From Marinimicrobium agarilyticum DSM 16975 (GTDB taxonomy: Bacteria; Pseudomonadota; Gammaproteobacteria; Pseudomonadales; Cellvibrionaceae): a DNA stretch of 64,000 bases. A program made the position numbers and the translations under genes. The notes beneath the pieces were generated by a model that worked only from the letters and a program-made list of their open reading frames with translations, searched no databases and was not told where the DNA came from. Positions 9,598-18,049 of the stretch are shown piece by piece. The first letter of the stretch is position 1. Each line of letters begins with the position of its first letter. The stretch lies in contig NZ_AUHU01000013.1 of the NCBI RefSeq assembly GCF_000423345.1, forward strand, positions 61,773-125,772. The letters are read 5' to 3'.

Positions 9598-10665
9598 ATG
9601 ACCGACCAGCACACGGCCCGCCGAGAGAGTTTGCAGTCCTGGGCGAGAGTTCAACTGGCCGAGCTGCACCCCGACGGATCGCCCCAGGCTCTGGAGCTGA
9701 CGCCTCTGGCGGGCGATGCCGGCTTTCGCCGCTACTACCGTCTCAACACCGAGCCGTCGATGCTGGCGGTGGATGCGCCTCCCGAGCGGGAGAGCGCCCA
9801 GCGGTTCGCCGAACTGTCCCAGCATTTGCTCAATCACCATATTGCGGTTCCCAAAGTGGCCTCTGTAGACCCCGAGAACGGCTTTTTGTTGCTCGAGGAT
9901 TTCGGGGACCGATTGCTGCACCGGGCACTGCGCCAGCAACCCGAGTCAGCCACCGCGCTGTACGGTGAAGCGCTGATGCAACTGCTGGCACTACAGCAGA
10001 CCCCCAAAACCGCCCTCTTCCCCCCCTTCGATCAGCCGTTCTTGCGGCGCGAACTGAACCTGTTCCCGGAGTGGTTTCTCACCGAGCTGTTGGGCCAACC
10101 CGCAACCGAGGAAGACTGGCAGGCCCTGACCGGGCTGTTTGAACAACTGGAGCAGAGCGCTCTGGAACAGCCTCAGGTGACCATGCACCGGGACTACCAC
10201 TCTCGCAACCTGCTGATACGCCCCGACGGCTGCATGAGCATCGTGGACTTCCAGGACGCCGTCTGGGGCCCCATCACCTACGACCTGGTCTCGCTGTTAC
10301 GCGATTGCTACATCCGCTGGCCAGCCGATCAGGTTCAGCAGTGGGCCCTGGGCTACGGCAACATGGCCTGCGGCATCGGCCTGCTCGAGGGCGTGACCGA
10401 AAGCCAGTTTCTGAAATGGTTCGACTGGATGGGCCTGCAGCGCCACATCAAGGTGCTGGGCATCTTCTCCCGTCTGGCCCTGCGCGATGACAAACCCGGG
10501 TACCTGGAGTACCTGCCGCTGGTCATCCGCTACATTCTGGAAGTGACCAGCCGGTACCCCGAGCTGAATGACTTCCGCTACTGGTTCGAGCACCGGGTAC
10601 TGCCCGCGGCTCAAGCCCAGGGTTGGTATCAGGACTACCGGCAAGCGGGGGAAGCGGCGGCGTGA
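9598..10665 (+). CDS. amgK: N-acetylmuramate/N-acetylglucosamine kinase AmgK
   Basis: Anomeric sugar kinase that phosphorylates MurNAc (and GlcNAc) at C1 in the pseudomonad peptidoglycan-recycling shortcut that bypasses MurA and causes intrinsic fosfomycin resistance. The 355-residue protein has the aminoglycoside-phosphotransferase kinase fold: catalytic HRDYHSRNLL near residue 196 and the metal-binding IVDFQDAVWGP about 18 residues later. Identification rests on this fold plus the diagnostic position: divergent from lptD and overlapping murU by four bases. The start has AAAGAGG upstream. Confidence 0.92.
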   Translation: MTDQHTARRESLQSWARVQLAELHPDGSPQALELTPLAGDAGFRRYYRLNTEPSMLAVDAPPERESAQRFAELSQHLLNHHIAVPKVASVDPENGFLLLEDFGDRLLHRALRQQPESATALYGEALMQLLALQQTPKTALFPPFDQPFLRRELNLFPEWFLTELLGQPATEEDWQALTGLFEQLEQSALEQPQVTMHRDYHSRNLLIRPDGCMSIVDFQDAVWGPITYDLVSLLRDCYIRWPADQVQQWALGYGNMACGIGLLEGVTESQFLKWFDWMGLQRHIKVLGIFSRLALRDDKPGYLEYLPLVIRYILEVTSRYPELNDFRYWFEHRVLPAAQAQGWYQDYRQAGEAAA

Positions 10666-11351
10666 AAGCCATGATCCTCGCCGCCGGGCTGGGCAAGCGC
10701 ATGCGCCCCCTGACCGACCACACCCCCAAACCGCTATTGAAGGTGGGCCGCAAACCGCTGTTGCAATATCATCTGGAGGCGCTCGGCGCCGCCGGCATCC
10801 GCGAAGTCATCATCAACACCGCCTACCTGGGCGAGCGGATCGAACAGTTCGCTGGCGACGGCAGCGCTTTCGGGCTGACCATCCACTATTCCCGTGAGCC
10901 CGAACCGCTCGAAACCGGCGGCGCCATCCACCGGGCGTTGCCGCTACTGGGCGAGGCGCCCTTTCTGATGATCAACGGCGATGTCTGGACCGACTATTCT
11001 TTCAAGGCCCTCGCCCAACCGCCGCTCGAGGCGGAGACTCTGGGCCGGTTGCTATTGGTGCCCAACCCCGAATTTCACCCTCAAGGGGATTTCGGACTGA
11101 ACACCAGGCACTGCCTGACCCGGGCCGACGACGCCCCGCGCTATACCTTTGCCGGTATCAGCCTGTTGCGGCCCGCCCTTATTGCCGACTACCCAAAACG
11201 CCGGGCTGCCTTTCCGCTACTGGAAGCGCTACTTCCCGCTATCGACAACGGCCGCATCGAGGGGCGTCTGCACCAGGGGCGCTGGAGCGACATCGGCACA
11301 CCGGAGCGGCTGAATCAGATGGATCAGTCCCTGGCTCTCGCCCGTTCCTGA
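10662..11351 (+). CDS. murU: N-acetylmuramate alpha-1-phosphate uridylyltransferase MurU
   Basis: Converts MurNAc-1-phosphate from AmgK to UDP-MurNAc, completing the recycling shortcut. The 229-residue nucleotidyltransferase opens MILAAGLGKRMRPLT with the sugar-nucleotide-transferase signature and the following TPKPLLKVG, and has the metal-binding NGDVW motif. The start is taken as the GTG at 10662, overlapping the amgK TGA (GTGA), because the protein then begins VKAMILAAG as in Pseudomonas MurU; a longer frame from 10623 would read through the end of amgK. The gap of 22 bases to the next gene suggests a three-gene operon. Confidence 0.93.
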   Translation: MKAMILAAGLGKRMRPLTDHTPKPLLKVGRKPLLQYHLEALGAAGIREVIINTAYLGERIEQFAGDGSAFGLTIHYSREPEPLETGGAIHRALPLLGEAPFLMINGDVWTDYSFKALAQPPLEAETLGRLLLVPNPEFHPQGDFGLNTRHCLTRADDAPRYTFAGISLLRPALIADYPKRRAAFPLLEALLPAIDNGRIEGRLHQGRWSDIGTPERLNQMDQSLALARS

Positions 11352-11373
11352 CTTCCACAAGAGGATAAATTTT

Positions 11374-12063
11374 ATGCTCTGCATCGCTCACCGGGGTGGA
11401 CCCGGCCCGGAAAACAGCCTGGAAGGCATTCGACGCAGCCTTGCCGCTGGAACGCCGGCCATTGAAATTGATGTCTGGCAATGTCACGGCGAGCTGTGGG
11501 TCATGCACGATCGCCGGCTGGGCCGGGAAATTGGCGGGCACGAGGTCATCACCGACCTCAGCCTCGAACAGATAGAAGCACTTCGGCTGAACAACGGTGA
11601 ACCCATCCCCCGGTTGCGCCAAGTGCTGGAGCTGGTGGGTGAGCGCGCTTTGCTCAATATCGAAATGAAAGGGCTGGACTGTGCACAGACGCTGGTAAAC
11701 CTTTTGACGGCGTACAGCCGCGACACGGGGCAAAGCCTTGAGCCCTATGTCATCTCGGGCTTTGATCACCAACAACTGTTACAGGTCCAGCACGCATTGC
11801 CGGACGTGCGTCGTGGACTTTTGCTGTATGGCGTCCCGTTAGACGTTCAACAGAGCCTCGATGCCCTGTCGCCCTATAGCGTCAATATCAGCATGGATTT
11901 CATGCGGGATGAGCTGATCCAAACCTGCCGGGATAACGGCAAGAAACTCTGGGTCTACACCGCCAACCACCCCACCGACTGGCGGCGGCTGATCGACGCC
12001 GGAATGGACGGCATTTTCACCGACCATCCCGATGCCCTGATGCGTTATCTGAACAACGGCTGA
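11374..12063 (+). CDS. Glycerophosphodiester phosphodiesterase (cytoplasmic type)
   Basis: Hydrolyses glycerophosphodiesters to glycerol-3-phosphate and alcohols. The 229-residue GDPD barrel shows HRG at the start (CIAHRGGPGPENSLEG), the acidic EIDVW motif near residue 30, HDRRLGR, and the late TDHPDALMRYL segment. There is no signal peptide, so it resembles cytoplasmic UgpQ rather than periplasmic GlpQ. It follows murU by 22 bases with an AGAGGA ribosome-binding site; the link to murein recycling is positional only. Confidence 0.87.
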   Translation: MLCIAHRGGPGPENSLEGIRRSLAAGTPAIEIDVWQCHGELWVMHDRRLGREIGGHEVITDLSLEQIEALRLNNGEPIPRLRQVLELVGERALLNIEMKGLDCAQTLVNLLTAYSRDTGQSLEPYVISGFDHQQLLQVQHALPDVRRGLLLYGVPLDVQQSLDALSPYSVNISMDFMRDELIQTCRDNGKKLWVYTANHPTDWRRLIDAGMDGIFTDHPDALMRYLNNG

Positions 12064-12102
12064 CGACCGGCGCCAGCGCCGATCGTCCGGCCGTCACGGG
12101 CG

Positions 12103-14370
12103 CTAAAACTTCCAGCCCACGCGAGCACCCACCATCCGGGGCTTGCCCCAGACACCGTAGCCCCAGTCAGAGCCAAGCGTGTTCTGGTAAGTGAAGTACT
12201 CTTCATCGGTCAGATTGTTGGCAAAGGCCGCCACCGTCCATGTACTGCTTGGGGACGTCCAACTCAGCTTGGCATTGACCAAGCCGTAAGCGGACTGCTG
12301 TGAGTAGGGATCATTTTCGATCTGCAGGAAGTGATCATCCTGCCAGGCATAATCCAACTGGTAGGTCAGCTCACCGTTACCGCCCAGCCCCTGGTAATAA
12401 CGCGCCACCAGGTTATAGGTGAAGTTCGGAGCCGAAGGCAGTTCATTGCCATCGAAGGTGTATTCGTCACCGGCCACCAGAAAGATCTGCTGAGAATCAA
12501 ACTCGGTGTCCAACCAACCGGCCCCGGCGATTACTTCAAAATTGTCCGTCACCTGGGCATTCACTTCCACCTCGGCGCCCGTACCGGTCACGTCCCCGGC
12601 ATTGGTCACCACACTGCCATCGGCCACCGTGAGAAAGACCTGGGCCTGATAACCTTCCACCTCATAGGTAAAGAGCGAGGCGTTCACGCGAACACGACCG
12701 CCGGCCAGGGTATTCTTATAACCGAGTTCATAGTTGGTAATGTCTTCGGCCTCGACCGGGCGGGTGGCTTCGATGGAAGAGTTGTAACTGCCGGAGAAAC
12801 CGCCACTCTTAAAGCCGGTGGAGACGCTGCCGTAGATCAGGGTGTCCGGGTTGGGTCGCCAGTCCAGCCCCAACTTGCCGGTCACCGAGTCCTCTTCCAG
12901 CCGATCCTGGACATCGATTTCATCATAAAAGCTGGGGCCGGCGTCCTGTTCAAACTGGCGCTTTTCTTCGGTATAGCGAATACCGGCAATACCGGTCAGC
13001 TGAGAAGTGAAGTCGTGCTCATACTGACCGAAGACGGCCCAGGACTGAGTATCCAGCACCACATCCTCACGGTGAAAGAAGCCTCCGACATCGGGGTCTC
13101 GTGCCGTCGCCGTGGTGGGCGCTTCGGTGAGCAGCTCGCGATGATCATCATAGTAGTAGAGACCCGTCACCCATTTGGATTTGGCGGTGCGGCCGTTGAA
13201 CCGAAACTCCTGAGTCAGTTGCTCCGCATCGGCCGAGTACTGCTCATCGAAGAACACCACCGGCGTGCCGTCGCCATCGTCCTGCAGAAATTTATCCAGT
13301 TTTTCAATCGCGGAAACGGAGGTAAATTCAATCCCCTCCGCGACCGGCAACTCGACTTTCAGCGAGCTGCCGAAGGTATCGATTTCTGTGGCCAATCCAC
13401 CCGGCGCACTGGAGGCGACCCACTCTGGATTGAAATGATTGCCCGCCGCTTCCCGGCCGGTCATATCAAAGGTCGCGCTGGTGCACAGCCCCGCCTGAAT
13501 ACGACCGATACTACAAGTGGCCGCTGACTCATCGGCGGATTCCAGGTACCCCATATGGGCAAAGCCCACGGACTGCTGATCGGCCTGGCTGCCGTGCACA
13601 TTCAGCAGCCAGTTGGCATCATTTCCGTAGTCGCGAAGCAGTTGTACCCGGTAACCGAAACTGTTGGTGTCGTTGAGCTTTTGGCCGTCTACCCAGTTGG
13701 TTTGCCACCCTTCATTATGCGTGCGCTTGACGGCGGCGCGGCCCATCAAGCCATCCGCCAAGGGGCCCGAGACCATACCTTCCACAATCGTTTCAGCATA
13801 ACTGCCGTAGCTGACGCTGGCGGAGGATTCGAATACTTCCGTTGGTTTGTTGGAGACATAGTGCACCAACCCACCGGTGGTGTTGCGGCCATAGAGTGTG
13901 CCCTGTGGGCCGCGCAGCACCTCAACGCGCTTCAAATCAAACAACTGAATGGCCGAACCGGCGGGATTACCGCGATAGACATCATCCACATACAACGCGA
14001 CCGGGGATTCCCAGGAATCGGAAAAATTCACCAGACTGATGCCGCGCAAACTGATTGAGGGGCTGGACGCTTCACCAAAGATGGCAAAGAAATTCATATT
14101 GGGTACTTGCTGGGTAATGTCCAACCCTTCCTCAAAGCCCATTTTCTCAATGGCCGCACCGGAAAACGCGGTCACGGCGACGGACACATCCTGCATGGAC
14201 TGCTCGCGCTTCTGGGCAGTGACCAGGACTTCCTCCATCACCGATTGTGAGCTTTGCGCGAACAACTGAGGGCTGCTTACAGCGAGAGCTCCCACTGTCA
14301 ACCCGGAAAGTACGGTGGAAAAGCGGGAACGAAGTAACAAATAAGACTGAGAAAGATGGGACGGCTGCAT
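12103..14370 (-). CDS. TonB-dependent outer-membrane receptor
   Basis: A 755-residue receptor for energised uptake. After a signal region (to about residue 39, ending QLFAQ) comes EEVLVTAQKREQSMQDV, the start of the plug; the plug ends with the conserved VEVLRGPQGTLYGRNTTGG segment near residue 150-165, and the remainder is barrel sequence ending in Phe (VGWKF). The substrate cannot be read from sequence; the VTAQKREQ class is common in Cellvibrionales, Sphingomonadales and Caulobacterales. The start has AAGGAG eight bases upstream. The gene stands alone, without a neighbouring ABC transporter or TonB. Confidence 0.92.
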   Translation of the reverse strand: MQPSHLSQSYLLLRSRFSTVLSGLTVGALAVSSPQLFAQSSQSVMEEVLVTAQKREQSMQDVSVAVTAFSGAAIEKMGFEEGLDITQQVPNMNFFAIFGEASSPSISLRGISLVNFSDSWESPVALYVDDVYRGNPAGSAIQLFDLKRVEVLRGPQGTLYGRNTTGGLVHYVSNKPTEVFESSASVSYGSYAETIVEGMVSGPLADGLMGRAAVKRTHNEGWQTNWVDGQKLNDTNSFGYRVQLLRDYGNDANWLLNVHGSQADQQSVGFAHMGYLESADESAATCSIGRIQAGLCTSATFDMTGREAAGNHFNPEWVASSAPGGLATEIDTFGSSLKVELPVAEGIEFTSVSAIEKLDKFLQDDGDGTPVVFFDEQYSADAEQLTQEFRFNGRTAKSKWVTGLYYYDDHRELLTEAPTTATARDPDVGGFFHREDVVLDTQSWAVFGQYEHDFTSQLTGIAGIRYTEEKRQFEQDAGPSFYDEIDVQDRLEEDSVTGKLGLDWRPNPDTLIYGSVSTGFKSGGFSGSYNSSIEATRPVEAEDITNYELGYKNTLAGGRVRVNASLFTYEVEGYQAQVFLTVADGSVVTNAGDVTGTGAEVEVNAQVTDNFEVIAGAGWLDTEFDSQQIFLVAGDEYTFDGNELPSAPNFTYNLVARYYQGLGGNGELTYQLDYAWQDDHFLQIENDPYSQQSAYGLVNAKLSWTSPSSTWTVAAFANNLTDEEYFTYQNTLGSDWGYGVWGKPRMVGARVGWKF

Positions 14371-14601
14371 ACGTGTCTCCTTTTATCCTTGCAGCAATGG
14401 ACTGGCAAGCTCCCTGTTGCGCATCAAACCACATTTCAACGGAAAGGACTTGCCCCCGGAAACTTTTCTGCCTCGCACGGCGTACGCGCACAAAAAAGTC
14501 GCCCATTGACTGTAACACTCCCGACATGCGAGTTCCACGCGACGGGGGACATTGGCACATTTGAGCACAAAATAGAGAGAGCCTACCGGCGAAAAACCCA
14601 T

Positions 14602-14630
14602 AAAAAAGGGCGCCTTAAAGGCACCCTTTT
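14602..14630 (-). terminator. Terminator of the TorF-type porin gene
   Basis: On the minus strand AAAAGGGTGCC, a short loop and GGCGCCCTTTTTT form a stem with one mismatch followed by a T tract, about 37 bases after the stop of the gene that ends at 14667. The rest of the 14371-14666 gap holds nothing else I recognise. Confidence 0.8.
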
Positions 14631-14666
14631 CTCAGGCCGGACAGCGTATTAAAAGTTACGCCAGAC

Positions 14667-15314
14667 TTATTCGATCGGGATGCTGAAGCCGACGACGAAC
14701 TTGGCTTCATCGTTGTTCAAGCCGTCAACATCGTCAGCAACCAAACCAAGAGTGAAACTCAAGTTTTCATTGTAGGCATAACCCAAATCGACGTGCGCAT
14801 AGCCATCGTATTCGTTCTCGCCATCATGCACACCGTAGGTCACTGAGAAATCACCAAATGCTGCACCCAAAGTCGAGTAGGAGTAGTCTTCGTTCCCCTC
14901 AAGGTCAAAATAGTGGGTAAATGAAACCGGACCATATCCCAGACCAATAATACCCTCTACCAAGTCACCGGGGGCAAGGGGGTCTGCAGCCGACGGGTAG
15001 GAGTAGCTCCACACACTGAAGTCAACCGAAAAGTCACCCACTGAGGTGCCATAACCGGCATACAGGTCATATTCGGTACCGTTTGTGGCGTCACCGGAAG
15101 AAGCCCACATGCCAGCGTACAGGCCGTTGGCGCTCACATTGATATCACCCCAGACAGCGGCGTCGCCATTACCCAGATCATAACCACGCCAGTAATACAT
15201 GTTGGCCGCACCCACCGAGGCAGATACTTCGGCGTTGGCGACGGGCGCCAGAGCCGCAGAGGCCATTGCAGAAATTGCTACGGCACCAGCCAGAATACTT
15301 TGCTTCATCTTCAT
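14667..15314 (-). CDS. TorF-family putative porin
   Basis: Outer-membrane-type protein of 215 residues. It begins MKMKQSILAGAVAISAM and has a signal peptide ending APVANA, followed by ASVGAANMYYWRGYDLGNGDAAV, the characteristic opening of the TorF/Gcw_chp family, and then alternating Gly- and Tyr-rich strands. The frame continues upstream to 15332, but ATG 15314 with GAGGAAG just upstream is the better start. Family members often accompany glnK-amtB ammonium-transport genes; that is consistent with the sigma-54-type promoter and NtrC-like sites found upstream here. The transported compound is unknown. Confidence 0.78.
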   Translation of the reverse strand: MKMKQSILAGAVAISAMASAALAPVANAEVSASVGAANMYYWRGYDLGNGDAAVWGDINVSANGLYAGMWASSGDATNGTEYDLYAGYGTSVGDFSVDFSVWSYSYPSAADPLAPGDLVEGIIGLGYGPVSFTHYFDLEGNEDYSYSTLGAAFGDFSVTYGVHDGENEYDGYAHVDLGYAYNENLSFTLGLVADDVDGLNNDEAKFVVGFSIPIE

Positions 15315-15412
15315 GAGTTCTTCCTCTAACATTGGCTATCTTTGAGTTTTTAACGCCACTGAACCGTTTTGGAGCCCGGTGGCTTACCCGATTTTTGTAC
15401 AGGTACCCGAGC

Positions 15413-15432
15413 TTTTGCAGGGACCACGCCAA
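15413..15432 (-). promoter_or_regulatory. Sigma-54 (-24/-12) promoter of the TorF-type porin
   Basis: Read on the minus strand: TTGGCGTGGTCCCTGCAAAA. The -24 GG and -12 GC are separated by exactly ten bases and embedded in TTGGC and TGCA, as in the TGGCAC-N5-TTGCA consensus. It lies about 100 bases before the ATG at 15314, with no competing gene between. Confidence 0.68.
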
Positions 15433-15507
15433 CTTTTATTTCTCCTTTAAAATCAGACAGTTATTATTTTTCACCCCCAAACCGCCCCGCATTAACAAAT
15501 TTGAAAC

Positions 15508-15532
15508 GCACCATATTGGAACACCTTGGTGC
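15508..15532. promoter_or_regulatory. NtrC-like enhancer sites
   Basis: GCACCATATTGGAAC (15508-15522) and the overlapping GGAACACCTTGGTGC (15518-15532) each match the NtrC dyad GCACCA-N3-TGGTGC in ten of twelve specified bases. They lie 100-130 bases upstream of the start site implied by the sigma-54 promoter, the usual enhancer distance, and abut the 3' end of the DMT transporter gene. Confidence 0.5.
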
Positions 15533-15536
15533 ACCG

Positions 15537-16475
15537 TTATGCACCATTAACTTCCACTTCGGTCTGCGTCGCCTTTTTCCTTTTCACCAACCTCTGTCGA
15601 AGCGCCGCCTCCACCCCCAGATCCAGATAAGCCAAGAGGGCCAGTAGCACCATGCCGGCGCCGATCAACAAAGAGGGCGACAGGTGCTCATCCGCCACCA
15701 GGGAGCCGATCATCAATGCCAGCACCGGGGTCATCAGGGTGATCAGCGACACCGCGCTGGGAGTCATCCGCTGCAGGACGAAATAGAACAACGTGAATCC
15801 GGCCAACGACCCCAGTACCGCAAGGTACAGCAACCCCGTCAGACTCTTTGGGGAGAGAGTTTGGGGCAAGGGCAAGGTGCCCTCGACCAGCCACCAGCAC
15901 AACAGCAAGCCAGGCAGGGCAAACAACAAGGCCCCCGCCGTCTGCTCCAGCGGACCGGTGCTGCATTGAAGCCGTTTCAGGCTCACACTACTCAGGCTGA
16001 ACAGACCGCAAGAGAGCAGAATGCCACCAATGCCGAAGACGGAACGTTCATCGATCTGAATCTGGTCCCAGAAAATAACGCACAGGCCCGCGAGCGCAAC
16101 CACCAACGCCAGAATCCGACGCCGACTGAAGGGGTTTTCCTTGAGGATCAACCAACTCAGTCCACCGGTCACAAACGGTGACAGGGCGAATATCACAGCA
16201 ATCAGCCCGGAGGGAATAAACTGCGCCGACCAGTACACCACCAGCATATTGGGGAAAATGCCGAAGGAGGCGGCCAGGTAGGCCTTCCAGGCGTTGGCGT
16301 CAGTGAACAGGCGGCGGCGCAGCAGAAGCACGGCCACCAGCGCCAATGCTGCGGCCAGCGTCATTCGCATTACAACGGCGGTTACAAACGAGACGCTGTC
16401 ATTGCTCCACTGAATCGCCAGCGGCGTTGTGGACCAGATTATCACCACCAGGGCATAGGCAACGTAGACCGGCAT
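15537..16475 (-). CDS. EamA/DMT-family transporter
   Basis: Inner-membrane carrier of 312 residues with ten hydrophobic segments arranged as two five-helix EamA repeats (residues 1-140 and about 150-290), the second containing SLAGFTLFYFVLQRMTPSAV. Such proteins export amino acids or other metabolites; the substrate is not predictable here. The frame is open to 16649, but ATG 16475 is chosen because AAGGAG sits upstream and the protein then begins directly with a membrane helix (MPVYVAYALVVIIWS). A terminator-like hairpin lies in the 5' leader (16521-16550), suggesting attenuation. Confidence 0.85.
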   Translation of the reverse strand: MPVYVAYALVVIIWSTTPLAIQWSNDSVSFVTAVVMRMTLAAALALVAVLLLRRRLFTDANAWKAYLAASFGIFPNMLVVYWSAQFIPSGLIAVIFALSPFVTGGLSWLILKENPFSRRRILALVVALAGLCVIFWDQIQIDERSVFGIGGILLSCGLFSLSSVSLKRLQCSTGPLEQTAGALLFALPGLLLCWWLVEGTLPLPQTLSPKSLTGLLYLAVLGSLAGFTLFYFVLQRMTPSAVSLITLMTPVLALMIGSLVADEHLSPSLLIGAGMVLLALLAYLDLGVEAALRQRLVKRKKATQTEVEVNGA

Positions 16476-16520
16476 AAAACACTCCTTATCGTGTCGTGCA
16501 ACGCCTGCGGCCCATAATGA

Positions 16521-16550
16521 AAAAAGCCGCAGTGGACGCTGCGGCTTTTT
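16521..16550 (-). terminator. Terminator-like hairpin in the leader of the DMT transporter
   Basis: On the minus strand AAAAAGCCGCAG, a short loop and CTGCGGCTTTTTT form a perfect 12-bp stem with a T tract. It lies 46 bases upstream of the ATG at 16475, and no minus-strand gene precedes it in the gap, so it fits an attenuator better than a simple end-of-gene terminator. It could also stop plus-strand readthrough, but no plus-strand gene lies between it and the cca region. Confidence 0.7.
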
Positions 16551-16566
16551 GAAAACGGGGCTGATT

Positions 16567-16696
16567 AATCTGACACTAGCCTGTTCTCCGCCGCACGCAC
16601 ACCGGTGCACGCACCACCCAACGCAGGGCGCGCATCGCGATACGGACAATAGAGGCTAGCGGAGAAAACATGTCTGGCGTTACTCGGTGTCAGATT
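16567..16696. repeat. Interrupted inverted repeat in the DMT transporter/cca gap
   Basis: AATCTGACAC (16567-16576) is exactly complementary to GTGTCAGATT (16687-16696). Just inside, CTGTTCTCCGC (16581-16591) nearly matches the complement of GCGGAGAAAACA (16659-16670). The 130-bp unit could be a small decayed mobile element or a long RNA hairpin. A 19-codon frame without a clear ribosome-binding site lies inside it (16576-16635, minus). Confidence 0.45.
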
Positions 16697-16815
16697 TCAG
16701 TAATTTCCATACGATAATCGAATCCCGAACGAAGCACAACGAGCGAGGGCGGCTTTTTTGTGTCAAGATTCGCGTTGTTTCACTATCTGACGCCAAACGC
16801 ATTATCTATATGAGC

Positions 16816-18036
16816 ATGAACATCTATCTGGTCGGCGGCGCCGTTCGCGACAAACACCTCGGTTACCCTTACTCGGAGCGGGACTGGGTCGTCGTGGGCG
16901 CTCGCCCCGAGGAAATGGAAGCCCAGGGCTTCACCCCCGTCGGCAAGGACTTCCCCGTCTTTTTACACCCGAAGACGCGCGAGGAATACGCCCTTGCCCG
17001 CACCGAGCGCAAGACCGCGCCGGGCTATACCGGCTTCCAGTTTCACACGGCGCCGGACGTTTCCCTGGAAGATGACCTCGCTCGCCGGGACCTGACCATC
17101 AACGCCATGGCGGAGGATCGCAATGGCAATCTGGTAGACCCCTATGGCGGCGCGAAGGATCTGGCAAGCAAGACCCTGCGGCACGTCTCGCCGGCTTTTA
17201 TTGAAGACCCCGTGCGTGTATTGAGAGTGGCCCGCTTTGCCGCCCGCTATCATCACCTGGGCTTTACCATTGCGGAAGAAACCCTGACGCTGATGCGCCA
17301 GATGGTGGACAGCGGCGAAGTGGATCACCTGGTGCCCGAACGGGTCTGGAAAGAAATGGAAAAAGCCCTGGGCGAGCGTCACCCCGAAGTGTTCGTACAA
17401 AGCCTGCGCGACTGCGGCGCCCTGGCGAAAATACTGCCGGAAGTGGATGCCCTTTTCGGGGTGCCCCAACCGGAGCAACACCACCCGGAGATCGATACCG
17501 GCCTTCACTGCCTGATGGTATTGCAGCAGGCCGCGGTTTTGAGTGCGGCCATTCCCGTGCGTTTTGCCGCGCTGGTGCACGATCTGGGCAAAGGCACCAC
17601 CCCTGAAGAAGAGTGGCCCCGACACATCGGCCACGAGCAACGCACCCTGCCTTTGCTCGACACCCTCTGTGAGCGAATCGCCGCCCCGAAGGAACACAAA
17701 CGCCTCGCCCGACTGGTGGCCGAATATCACACCCATTGCCATCGGGCGCTGGAACTGAAACCGACCACCTTACTCAAGGTGTTGAAAGCCGCCGATGCGT
17801 TTCGCAAGCCGCAGCAGTTTGAAGGCTTCCTGCTGTGCTGCGAAGCGGACGCCCGCGGCCGCACCGGCCTGGAACAGCGCGACTATCCCCAGGCAGACTA
17901 TTTGCGCACAGCGCTGCGCGAATGCCAGTCCATCGACAACCGGGAAATCGCCGCCCAGGGCTTTACCGGCCAGGCCTTTGGCGAAGCGCTTGACCGGGAG
18001 CGGCTGGCGCGCCTGCAGGCTCTGAAGCGGGCATAG
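16816..18036 (+). CDS. cca: CCA tRNA nucleotidyltransferase with HD domain
   Basis: Adds or repairs the 3' CCA end of tRNAs without a template. The 406-residue class II enzyme has GGAVRD at residues 7-12, the catalytic ExD pair in SERDW (E21, D23), the [10 protein letters not shown] segment, and a C-terminal HD phosphohydrolase domain (LVHDLGKG near residue 255) as in E. coli Cca (412 residues). The open frame begins at 16687, but [12 protein letters not shown] at 16816 matches the family start; ATG 16810 is the alternative. It is convergent with the PQQ-type gene, only 13 bases apart. Confidence 0.95.
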   Translation: MNIYLVGGAVRDKHLGYPYSERDWVVVGARPEEMEAQGFTPVGKDFPVFLHPKTREEYALARTERKTAPGYTGFQFHTAPDVSLEDDLARRDLTINAMAEDRNGNLVDPYGGAKDLASKTLRHVSPAFIEDPVRVLRVARFAARYHHLGFTIAEETLTLMRQMVDSGEVDHLVPERVWKEMEKALGERHPEVFVQSLRDCGALAKILPEVDALFGVPQPEQHHPEIDTGLHCLMVLQQAAVLSAAIPVRFAALVHDLGKGTTPEEEWPRHIGHEQRTLPLLDTLCERIAAPKEHKRLARLVAEYHTHCHRALELKPTTLLKVLKAADAFRKPQQFEGFLLCCEADARGRTGLEQRDYPQADYLRTALRECQSIDNREIAAQGFTGQAFGEALDRERLARLQALKRA

Positions 18037-18049
18037 AGGAGAAGCTGCG

